Origin: Sphingobacterium thalpophilum
Lineage (GTDB): Bacteria; Bacteroidota; Bacteroidia; Chitinophagales; Chitinophagaceae
Assembly (NCBI GenBank): GCA_943325035.2
Contig: CALPNW020000009.1
Span: forward strand, 1-35,684
DNA: 35,684 bases
Direction: 5' to 3'
Position numbers and translations under genes: made by a program. The notes below the pieces were generated by a model. It had not been told where the DNA came from. It saw nothing but the letters and a program-made list of their open reading frames with translations, and did not search any database. Positions 20,310-28,612 of the stretch are shown here, in pieces (within the stretch, counting starts at the first letter, position 1; each line of letters begins with the position of its first letter).

Positions 20310-20678
20310 ATGAAGCCTGTTTTATTAATACTGATGATTGGGTTTTACCTGTTTGCAGGCATAAACCACTTCTGGAACCCCCGTTTCTATACCCCCCTGA
20401 TCCCTCCTTATCTGGCAGCTTTCACCAACCAGATCAATATACTGTCTGGTATTGCTGAAATAGTACTGGCCATCGGGCTGATCTTTCCGGCCACCCGAAC
20501 TTTATCGGCTTATGGCATCATTGCTATGCTGATTGCCTTTATTCCCGCCCATATATATATGATACAGCTGGGTAAATTCAGTTTGGGCAAATTTGAAATG
20601 ACTCCCCTCATTGGCTGGGCCAGACTCCTGATCGTTCACCCCCTGCTGATAGGTTGGGCCTGGTGGATCAGTAAATAA
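20310..20678 (+). CDS. DoxX-like small integral membrane protein
   Basis: 122 aa, four hydrophobic helices; GFYLFAGINHFWNPRFYTPLIPPYL...LSGIAEIVLAIGLIFPATRTLSAYG. Confidence 0.85.
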   Translation: MKPVLLILMIGFYLFAGINHFWNPRFYTPLIPPYLAAFTNQINILSGIAEIVLAIGLIFPATRTLSAYGIIAMLIAFIPAHIYMIQLGKFSLGKFEMTPLIGWARLLIVHPLLIGWAWWISK

Positions 20679-20701
20679 GTTTTATATTTAAAATAAATAC
20701 T

Positions 20702-21718
20702 ATGCGTTTTTCGAAAATCATTATTGGTGTAGCAGCGCTTATTCTGGTCATCTATCTGGTAGGCCCGCATCCGGCCAAACCCAATTACAACAATGTGTTG
20801 CCCGAATTGCCCGCAGATGCGGCCGGTTTAGAACAATATATTGCCGGTATGGAATCTGCCCATAAAATCAAACCCAACAACGAAGCAAGGATTGTTTGGG
20901 CCAATGATACTTTGAAACAAAAGACCCGGTATGCCATTGTATACCTCCATGGATTCAGTGCCAGCCAGGAGGAAGGAAATCCGGTTCACCGGCAGATTGC
21001 CAGTGAATTTGGATGCAATCTCTATCTGGCAAGATTATCCCAGCATGGAATTGATACATCAGATGCCCTGATGAATATGACCGCCGAAAACCTTTGGGAA
21101 TCGGCAAAACAGGCCTATGCAATTGCCAAACAGTTAGGGGATACGATTATTTTAATGGGTACTTCTACCGGGGGAACGCTCGCTTTACAACTCGCCGCCG
21201 CTTATCCGGAAACCGGAGGGCTCATCCTGTATTCACCCAATATTGCCATCAACGATCCCAATGCCTGGTTGCTGAACAACCCATGGGGATTGCAGATTGC
21301 AAGAACGGTTAAGAAGTCTGATTATATGGTAACGGCGAAGGACTATCCTGCCTACAATCAAAACTGGAATCATATTTACCGCCTCGAAGCAACCGTTCAA
21401 CTCCAGGAATTACTGGAAACCACCATGCTGCCCGCTACGTTCAAAAAAATAAAACAGCCGGTATTAATGTTGTATTACTATAAAGATGAGCAACACCAGG
21501 ATCCAGTTGTTAAAGTTTCTGCCATGAAAGAGATGTTTGCTGCACTTGGCACACCGGAAAATAAAAAATCCATGATCCCCTTGCCTAACGCTGGTGGTCA
21601 TGTGCTGGCCTCTTCCATTGTTTCGGGAGATGTAGCCGGTGTAAAAAAAGAAACCAGTAATTTTTTAAAATCGGTACTTCATTTAACACGGCTGACCCCT
21701 CAGGTTGTTAGCCATTAG
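20702..21718 (+). CDS. Alpha/beta hydrolase (membrane-anchored or exported)
   Basis: N-terminal hydrophobic anchor; YLHGFSASQEEGNPVHRQIA; nucleophile elbow GTSTGG; GGHVLASS near the C-terminus. Confidence 0.88.
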   Translation: MRFSKIIIGVAALILVIYLVGPHPAKPNYNNVLPELPADAAGLEQYIAGMESAHKIKPNNEARIVWANDTLKQKTRYAIVYLHGFSASQEEGNPVHRQIASEFGCNLYLARLSQHGIDTSDALMNMTAENLWESAKQAYAIAKQLGDTIILMGTSTGGTLALQLAAAYPETGGLILYSPNIAINDPNAWLLNNPWGLQIARTVKKSDYMVTAKDYPAYNQNWNHIYRLEATVQLQELLETTMLPATFKKIKQPVLMLYYYKDEQHQDPVVKVSAMKEMFAALGTPENKKSMIPLPNAGGHVLASSIVSGDVAGVKKETSNFLKSVLHLTRLTPQVVSH

Positions 21719-21767
21719 GTAGAATGCCAAAGTTCATTACCTTCAGCCTACAATAAATTGCTTGACT

Positions 21768-22817
21768 ATGCCCCTCAGTAAGATTGCCGGCATTGGTAAA
21801 TATTTGCCTGCCAATGTAGTTACCAATGATGACCTCACTAAATACATGGATACCAACGACGCCTGGATACAGGAAAGAACTGGAATACAGGAACGCAGGT
21901 ATGCCCACAGAACCGAAGAAACAACCACTACCATGGCCATTGAGGCAGCCAAAATTGCCATTGAGCGCGCTGGTACTACTGCAGAAGAAATTGATTTTAT
22001 CATTTTTGCCACCCTGTCTCCGGATTATTATTTTCCGGGTTGTGGGGTGCTGGTTCAGCGTGCATTGAAAATGAAAGAGATTGGTGCGCTGGATATCCGC
22101 AACCAGTGCAGTGGATTTGTGTATGCTTTAAGCGTGGCAGACCAGTTCATTAAAAGCGGGATGTATAAAAACATTCTGGTAATAGGAAGTGAGAAGCATT
22201 CTTTTGGTCTCGATTATACTACACGCGGAAGAAATGTTTCCGTCATCTTTGGAGATGGAGCAGGTGCCGTGATTTTACAACCAACTGAAAAGGAAGGACA
22301 GGGCATTTTGAGTACCCATTTACACAGTGATGGAGAATCTGCAGAAACGCTGGCTATGTATAACCCTGGCTCTCACGCCAATCATTGGGGAACACAAAAT
22401 TATGCCGACTTTGATGAAGCAGAGATTTCACAGATGTTCCTTAGCCATAAGATGATCGATAAAGCACAGCTGTTCCCTTATATGGATGGCCCTGCGGTAT
22501 TTAAAAAAGCTGTGGTTAAATTCCCGGAAGTAATCATGGAGGCCTTAACTAAAAACGGTTATACCACCACGGATATTGATATGCTGATTCCCCATCAGGC
22601 CAATCTGCGTATCAGCCAGTTCGTTCAGCAAAAATTAAAACTTGCCGACGACAAAGTGTTCAATAATATTCAGCATTACGGAAATACTACTGCTGCGTCT
22701 ATTCCTATTGCACTTTGTGAAGCATGGGAAAACGGAAAAATAAAAGAAGGAGATCTTGTTTGCCTTGCGGCTTTTGGAAGTGGCTTTACATGGGCCAGTG
22801 CATTAATGAAATGGTAA
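21768..22817 (+). CDS. 3-oxoacyl-ACP synthase III family protein (FabH-like)
   Basis: KIAGIGKYLPANVVTNDDL...TNDAWIQERTGIQERRYA; DIRNQCSGFVYALSVADQFI; IPHQANLRISQFV; NTTAASIPIAL. ATG at 21768 preferred over the TTG at 21762. Confidence 0.94.
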   Translation: MPLSKIAGIGKYLPANVVTNDDLTKYMDTNDAWIQERTGIQERRYAHRTEETTTTMAIEAAKIAIERAGTTAEEIDFIIFATLSPDYYFPGCGVLVQRALKMKEIGALDIRNQCSGFVYALSVADQFIKSGMYKNILVIGSEKHSFGLDYTTRGRNVSVIFGDGAGAVILQPTEKEGQGILSTHLHSDGESAETLAMYNPGSHANHWGTQNYADFDEAEISQMFLSHKMIDKAQLFPYMDGPAVFKKAVVKFPEVIMEALTKNGYTTTDIDMLIPHQANLRISQFVQQKLKLADDKVFNNIQHYGNTTAASIPIALCEAWENGKIKEGDLVCLAAFGSGFTWASALMKW

Positions 22818-22839
22818 TTTTTACAAGTGAGTGTGGCTT

Positions 22840-23739
22840 ATGGAAAGGAAAATTATTTACCTGATCAACCCTATTTCGGGTACATCAAAGAAGAAGAATA
22901 TTCAGTTGCTGGTTGAAAGAGAAACTGCTTTTAAACAGATTCCCTTTAAAGTTTTTCCAACCAATGCTGCAGGCAATTATGACCTGGTGCGTGATGCCAT
23001 TGTGCAGGAACAATTTACAGATGTTGTAATGCTGGGTGGAGACGGCACTGTTAATCAGGTGACCAATGCGCTGCGTGATACCGGTGTACGCTTTGGTATT
23101 ATTCCTGCCGGTTCCGGCAACGGACTGGCCAGGGCGGCCAATATTCCTACCCGGTTAAAATCTGCACTCCATATTATTTTTGAAGGAAAAGCGGCTGCAA
23201 TAGATGCTTTTACCGTAAACGGCCACTACTCCTGCATGCTCAGTGGTATTGGGTTTGATGCGCAGGTGGCCCATGATTTTGCGCAGAAATCTACCCGCGG
23301 ATTATTTACCTATACCCAACAGAGCATTATTAATTTCTTTAAGGCCAACCCTTACCAGTTTGAAGTAAGCATAGATCAGTTTTCTTTTTTTACCGATGCC
23401 TTTTTCATCAGTATAGCCAACAGTAACCAATTTGGGAACAATGCTACCATTGCACCTCAGGCAAGTTTGTCGGACGGATTACTGGATATAGTGATCGTTC
23501 AGAAAATGAGTAAGGCTAAATTACCCTTTGCCATTTTGCGGCAGATGAGGGGTAACAACAAAGTACAACAGCTGGTAGAAGACATGAGCAATAAAAGTGT
23601 GCTCTATTTTCAGGCGCCGGCACTCACTATACTAAATCCAAAACTGGCTCCGCTGCATATAGACGGAGAACCCAGAGAAACTGCCGAAGCATTTTCGATT
23701 GAGATCATTAAAGATGCTTTTCTGCTGATTCAACCCTGA
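22840..23739 (+). CDS. Diacylglycerol/lipid kinase family protein (DAGK catalytic domain)
   Basis: IIYLINPISGTSKKK...VVMLGGDGTVNQVTNAL...GIIPAGSGNGLARAANIP; IDGEP near the C-terminus. Confidence 0.95.
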   Translation: MERKIIYLINPISGTSKKKNIQLLVERETAFKQIPFKVFPTNAAGNYDLVRDAIVQEQFTDVVMLGGDGTVNQVTNALRDTGVRFGIIPAGSGNGLARAANIPTRLKSALHIIFEGKAAAIDAFTVNGHYSCMLSGIGFDAQVAHDFAQKSTRGLFTYTQQSIINFFKANPYQFEVSIDQFSFFTDAFFISIANSNQFGNNATIAPQASLSDGLLDIVIVQKMSKAKLPFAILRQMRGNNKVQQLVEDMSNKSVLYFQAPALTILNPKLAPLHIDGEPRETAEAFSIEIIKDAFLLIQP

Positions 23740-23756
23740 TAGGATTCAACCCTGAT

Positions 23757-24857
23757 TCATGCTTTGTCTTTTTGTACCAGATAAAGCATGGTAACCAAAG
23801 TCAGCAGGTACAGCATTCCCGCAAGCTGGTGCAGTTGCGCCATCCATTCAAACAATCCCCATTTGCCCGCAATAATACCCGAACTGCTGAGTACACTGGT
23901 AATGCCCAGCACAACCTGTACCAGCACAATGATCATGGGCCATTTACGGAACCGGTTAAAGAGTTCCGTTCCATCGTATTTAAAAAGTCTGAACGACCAA
24001 ACCAAGGTAAGCACCAGTAACAGATAAGCAAGCCCTCTGTGGATGAAATGAACCAATAGGGTGTTGTCTATAAAATTTAACCAGAAAGGCTGATCGCGGA
24101 ACATTCCATCGGGAACCCAGCTGCCATTGATCGTAGGCCATGTAGCAGCAACATTGGCGGCCTTGTGTCCGGCCATTAATGCACCATACAATAATTGGAT
24201 GATCAATAAGCCTATTAATACCAGATTGGTATTCCGGAGTTGAGTATTGTTGATCTGCTGCTGCCCGGGTACCAGTAATTTTAAAGCAAACCAGCAGGTA
24301 TAACTGAGTAATCCCAGCGCAAGAATAAAGTGTAGTGCCAGTCTGGTAGGTTTAACGTACACCGCATCTCCGGTTAAACCACTTGCCACCATGATCCATC
24401 CTACCAGCCCCTGTAATGCCCCCAGCATAAAAAGTATGAGCAGCGGATTGACCATTTCTTTTTTGAAAGATTTTCTGACAATGAACCAGATAAAACCACC
24501 CGCAAACACCAGCCCTATAGACCGGGCCCATAAACGATGAAACCACTCCCAGAAAAAAATAAATTTGAAATCCTTTAAGGTGAATTCAAAATTCAGGAGT
24601 TGAAACTGCGGCGTTTGGCGGTACTTTTCAAATTCCTGCATCCAGCCTGCCTCGTTCAACGGGGGCAGCGCCCCTGTAATCACCTCCCATTCGGTGATGG
24701 ACAACCCACTGCCCGTTAACCGGGTAATGCCGCCCAGGGCAATCTGTATAACCGTCATCCCCACTCCTATCAGCAACCAGGTAGCTACCTGCCTGGAAGA
24801 TCTGTCTGTTGCACCCATAAAACTTGTTTTAACTGAAGAAATACAAATGTATAACAA
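23757..24857 (-). CDS. ctaA: COX15/CtaA family heme A synthase (start uncertain; MGATD... is plausible)
   Basis: ALGGITRLTGSGLSITEWEVITGALPPLNEAGW...EWFHRLWARSIGLVFA...LALHFILALGLL...FIHRGLAYLLL. Confidence 0.95.
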   Translation of the reverse strand: MLYICISSVKTSFMGATDRSSRQVATWLLIGVGMTVIQIALGGITRLTGSGLSITEWEVITGALPPLNEAGWMQEFEKYRQTPQFQLLNFEFTLKDFKFIFFWEWFHRLWARSIGLVFAGGFIWFIVRKSFKKEMVNPLLILFMLGALQGLVGWIMVASGLTGDAVYVKPTRLALHFILALGLLSYTCWFALKLLVPGQQQINNTQLRNTNLVLIGLLIIQLLYGALMAGHKAANVAATWPTINGSWVPDGMFRDQPFWLNFIDNTLLVHFIHRGLAYLLLVLTLVWSFRLFKYDGTELFNRFRKWPMIIVLVQVVLGITSVLSSSGIIAGKWGLFEWMAQLHQLAGMLYLLTLVTMLYLVQKDKA

Positions 24858-24921
24858 CGCAAACCTATATTTTGATTAAAACAATTTGATACTCTTGCGC
24901 GGATAGCTGAATTTTACCGGA

Positions 24922-25521
24922 ATGCTACCCTCATTTTACCAGGATATTTTATTGGAAGCCGGCTGTGATGAAGCCGGAAGAGGTTGCTATGCAGGACCTG
25001 TTTTTGCCGCTGTGGTTATTCTTCCGAAAGAGTTTAAGCATCCTTTGCTGAACGACAGCAAGCAGGTAGGCGAAAAACAACGGCTTATTCTCAAAGACGT
25101 TATCGAAGCCAATGCCATTGCATGGTCGGTAGCAAGCATTGATGCAGAAGAAATAGACAAGATCAATATTCTGAAAGCCAGTTTTAAGGCCATGCATAAA
25201 GCCATTGGCCAGCTGAAAACAAAACCTGAATACCTTTTAATAGACGGCAACCGCTTTACCCCCTACAAAAAAATTCCGCATATCTGTATTGTGAAGGGAG
25301 ACGGGAAATACGCATCAATCGCGGCAGCAAGCATACTTGCTAAAACTTACAGGGATGCCTATATGGAAAAGATTCATGCGCAATTTCCGCAGTATGGATG
25401 GAACAGCAATAAAGGATATGGAACACTCGAACACCGGATTGGTATAGAAAAAAACGGCCTCTGTGTTTATCACAGAAAAAGTTTCAATATTGTTCCTTCG
25501 CAAATAGAGATTGATTTTTAA
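24922..25521 (+). CDS. rnhB: Ribonuclease HII
   Basis: EAGCDEAGRGCYAGPVFAAVVILP...LNDSKQVGEKQR...KGDGKYASIAAASILAKTYRD...WNSNKGYGTLEH. Confidence 0.98.
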   Translation: MLPSFYQDILLEAGCDEAGRGCYAGPVFAAVVILPKEFKHPLLNDSKQVGEKQRLILKDVIEANAIAWSVASIDAEEIDKINILKASFKAMHKAIGQLKTKPEYLLIDGNRFTPYKKIPHICIVKGDGKYASIAAASILAKTYRDAYMEKIHAQFPQYGWNSNKGYGTLEHRIGIEKNGLCVYHRKSFNIVPSQIEIDF

Positions 25522-26129
25522 GACGCCTCCCAAACACCGGCACCCTGGCGGATCAGTTCATACTCCGCTTTGGTACAATCAATGATGGTAGAAGGAACCA
25601 TTCCTCCGTTACCGCCATCTACAACAATGTCTACCAGGTTCTCAAACTTTTCGTGCATCAGCTCCGGATCGGTATATTCTTCTACCATGTCTCCTGGCAG
25701 GGATGCAGATAACAGCGGATGCCCGAGCTGCTCTACAATGGTGCGTGCAATCAGGTTATCGGGGATCCTTAACCCAACTGTACTTTTTTTGTTCTGCAGC
25801 AATTTTGGAACCTCCTTACTGGCAGGCAGAATAAAAGTATACGGACCCGGTAAATGACTTTTCAATAAACGGTACAGCGGTGTATCAGTGCTCTTGCAGT
25901 ATTTGCTGAGATCACTCAGGTCATTACAGATAAAACTCAGTTGTGCTTTTGCAGGATCTACCTGCTTGATACGGGCAATTCTTTCGATGGCTTTTGGCTG
26001 AAAAATATCACAACCCAACCCATAGATGGTGTCTGTGGGGTAAATGATCACTCCGCCAGACAGTAAACAATCAATGATGGTTTTAATGTGTCGGGGATTG
26101 GGATTGTCCGGATGTATATGCAGTAGCAT
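25518..26129 (-). CDS. L-threonylcarbamoyladenylate synthase, Sua5/YciO/YrdC family
   Basis: LLSGGVIIYPTDTIYGLGCDIFQPKAIERIARIKQVDPAKAQLSFICNDLSDLSKYC...LPGPYTFILPA. ATG at 26129 preferred over the longer ORF in the track. Confidence 0.93.
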   Translation of the reverse strand: MLLHIHPDNPNPRHIKTIIDCLLSGGVIIYPTDTIYGLGCDIFQPKAIERIARIKQVDPAKAQLSFICNDLSDLSKYCKSTDTPLYRLLKSHLPGPYTFILPASKEVPKLLQNKKSTVGLRIPDNLIARTIVEQLGHPLLSASLPGDMVEEYTDPELMHEKFENLVDIVVDGGNGGMVPSTIIDCTKAEYELIRQGAGVWEAS

Positions 26130-26144
26130 ACTTAAAGGTACTTT

Positions 26145-26174
26145 AAAAAAACGAAGACGGCTTTCGCCGCCTTC
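26145..26174 (-). terminator. Terminator-like hairpin plus U-tract in the 5' leader of the Sua5/YrdC gene
   Basis: Minus strand gaaggcggc-gaaa-gccgtcttc (9-bp stem, one mismatch) then GTTTTTTT, about 15 nt upstream of the ATG at 26129. Confidence 0.65.
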
Positions 26175-26401
26175 TGTTTGTTTGTAACCCCTGGTTAAAA
26201 AATAGCAATAAAAACAGACAGTCACTTCTATTTCTATCACCCGATAAAAGTAGAAGCCCTGTACCAATTTTCAAAGGAGTTAATACCCATTTTTGTCCGG
26301 TGAAACAACGGAAAATTTATGGCACAAACACCCTGTTCAGTTTAGCTTATAATTATTATATTTAATACCATTAATACGCTTTTTTTAACCCAACTAAGTG
26401 C

Positions 26402-27055
26402 ATGAAAAAAATTGCAATAGTAGACGACCATTCACTCGTTCGTCATGGTTTGTCGGAAATTATCAAAGCCTACTCCGGTTACCGGATTCTACTGGAAGCC
26501 ACTAACGGACAGGACCTTATTGAACAGCTGCTGCCGGAGGATCTTCCCGATCTGATTCTACTGGATGTTAGTATGCCCGTAATGAATGGATACGAAACAG
26601 CCCTCTGGATCAGGCAGCATTATCCGCAGATCAGAATACTTGCATTAAGTATGCTGAGCGATGAGAGATCTGTTTTAAAAATGATCCAATGCGGGGCAAG
26701 GGGATATATCTTAAAGGAAGTAAAACCGGCAGAATTAATCAAAGCCCTCGATGAAGTGTACAACAAGGGCATTTATTTCAATGAGTTGCTATGCGGTAAT
26801 TTATTGCAGAATATAAAAAACAAGGTAGAAGAACCACAGGATGATTATCAGAAAATGATAGCGCTTTCCGAAAGAGAAAAAGATTTTCTCAAACGCTTAT
26901 GTTTAGAAAAATCGCTGAAGGAAATTGCAGCAGATATGCACCTGAGCCCACGAACCATCGATGGGTACAGAGATAATCTCTTCGAAAAATTAAAGGTAAC
27001 CAGCCGTATCGGGCTGGTGATGTTTGCAATCAGGAACGGATTGGTGCAATTATGA
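26402..27055 (+). CDS. LuxR/NarL-family response regulator
   Basis: REC: MKKIAIVDDHSLVRHGLSEIIK, DLILLDVSMPVMNGYE; C-terminal HTH LSEREKDFLKRLCLEKSLKEIAADMHLSPRTIDGYRDNLFEKL. Confidence 0.96.
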   Translation: MKKIAIVDDHSLVRHGLSEIIKAYSGYRILLEATNGQDLIEQLLPEDLPDLILLDVSMPVMNGYETALWIRQHYPQIRILALSMLSDERSVLKMIQCGARGYILKEVKPAELIKALDEVYNKGIYFNELLCGNLLQNIKNKVEEPQDDYQKMIALSEREKDFLKRLCLEKSLKEIAADMHLSPRTIDGYRDNLFEKLKVTSRIGLVMFAIRNGLVQL

Positions 27056-28087
27056 TTTGATCTCCCAAACCTCTCTTCCACGCAACATTTTATCGAGGTC
27101 GCCCTTGCCTTTTGCAGCAATGGTTTCTTCGATCTGCAGCTCCATCATTTCCTCGTAGCAAGGACGTTCTGTTTGAAAGAAAACACCAAACGGTCTTGGA
27201 TAATGACCACCGTCTTTATTTGGATCGTCGAACATGCGGATCAGCACCTGTGCTTTATAAAAATCCGTTTCGTCATGTATCCATAAATCGTCTGCAGTAT
27301 ACTCAGCACCCAGTTCAACCACTTCCGGTTTAAATCCGTTGAGTCTGATTCCTTTATTCTGGGTAGCACCAAAAATCATTGGTTTGCCCTGTTCTAAAAA
27401 CAAGGTTTCTTCGGGCTTGCTGCTCTTTTCAGTAAATATTTCAAAAGCACCATCATTGAAAATATTACAGTTCTGATAAATTTCCAGGAACGAAGTACCC
27501 TTGTGTGCATTTGCACGGGTAAGCATGTATTGAAGATGTTTTGGATCACGGTCCATGGTACGTCCTATGAAACTGGCATCCGCCCCCATGGCCAATGCCA
27601 ATGGATTGAACGGATGGTCGATACTTCCCATCGGGGAACTCTTGGTGATTTTATTTTGTTCTGATGTTGGAGAATACTGACCCTTGGTTAAACCATAGAT
27701 CTGGTTATTGAACACCAACAGATTTACATTGAAATTTCTTCTGAGCAGGTGAATGGTATGGTTACCACCGATACTTAAACTATCTCCGTCTCCGGACACA
27801 ATCCATACACTCAATTCTGGTCTGGCTGCTTTTAATCCGCTGGCAATGGCGGTGGCCCTGCCGTGGATGCTGTGCATACCGTAAGTGTTCATGTAATAAG
27901 GGAAACGACTGCTGCAACCGATACCACTGATGATAGCAATATTCTCACGGGCAACACCAATGGTTGGCATAACCTTCTGAACCTGAGCTAATATGGAGTA
28001 ATCCCCACAACCCGGACACCAGCGTACTTCCTGGTCGGTTGCAAAATCTTTGGACGTTAAAGGTGCGGCTGCTGTTAATGTAGACAT
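27050..28087 (-). CDS. 2-oxoacid:ferredoxin oxidoreductase subunit beta (KorB-like)
   Basis: WCPGCGDYSILAQVQKVMP; TPP motif GDGDSLSIGGNHTIHLLRRNFNVNLLVFNNQIYGLTKGQYSPTS. Confidence 0.96.
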   Translation of the reverse strand: MSTLTAAAPLTSKDFATDQEVRWCPGCGDYSILAQVQKVMPTIGVARENIAIISGIGCSSRFPYYMNTYGMHSIHGRATAIASGLKAARPELSVWIVSGDGDSLSIGGNHTIHLLRRNFNVNLLVFNNQIYGLTKGQYSPTSEQNKITKSSPMGSIDHPFNPLALAMGADASFIGRTMDRDPKHLQYMLTRANAHKGTSFLEIYQNCNIFNDGAFEIFTEKSSKPEETLFLEQGKPMIFGATQNKGIRLNGFKPEVVELGAEYTADDLWIHDETDFYKAQVLIRMFDDPNKDGGHYPRPFGVFFQTERPCYEEMMELQIEETIAAKGKGDLDKMLRGREVWEIKS

Positions 28088-28170
28088 GTCTCTCTTATTT
28101 CGGGTTACAAGTTACGAGTTTTATGGGCTTTCTGAAAGCCAATTTACCGTAATTTTTCAAATGCGATCAA

Positions 28171-28527
28171 TTAGCCTTCTGTGGTGGAAGACTGTAACTC
28201 CTCCCAATACTCTGCAGCCCTTCTGGTATGCGGAATTACGATGGTTCCGCCTACAATATTTGCCACTGCAAAAATCTCATACATTTCCTCGGTGCCTATC
28301 CCCAATTCATGGCTCTTCCCCAAATGATACTTGATACAGTCATCACAACGTAAAACCATGCTGGCAACCAATCCCAGCATCTCTTTTGTTTTACTGCTGA
28401 GGGCCCCGTCTTCATAGGTATTGGTGTCTAAATTCCAGAGTCTTTTCATGACCAGATTGTTCTTACTCAGGATCACTTCATTCATGCGTTCGCGGTAACT
28501 ATTAAACTCATTCACTATTTCGCTCAT
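28171..28527 (-). CDS. Carboxymuconolactone decarboxylase (AhpD-like) family protein
   Basis: 118 aa; LSSKTKEMLGLVASMVLRCDDCIKYHLGKSHELGIGTEEMYEIFAVANIVGG with CxxCxxxH motif. Confidence 0.93.
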   Translation of the reverse strand: MSEIVNEFNSYRERMNEVILSKNNLVMKRLWNLDTNTYEDGALSSKTKEMLGLVASMVLRCDDCIKYHLGKSHELGIGTEEMYEIFAVANIVGGTIVIPHTRRAAEYWEELQSSTTEG

Positions 28528-28612
28528 ATGTATATTTTACCCGGCAAAAATACAGAAGCGGTACTTTCTGCCGCCAAATTCTTTGTACTTTAACCGTCTA
28601 AATAATTGCTTT

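Noticed and set aside
28120-28136. ggctttc-t-gaaagcc palindrome upstream of korB
   Set aside because: Short with a minimal loop; likely chance in a short intergenic region without other support.
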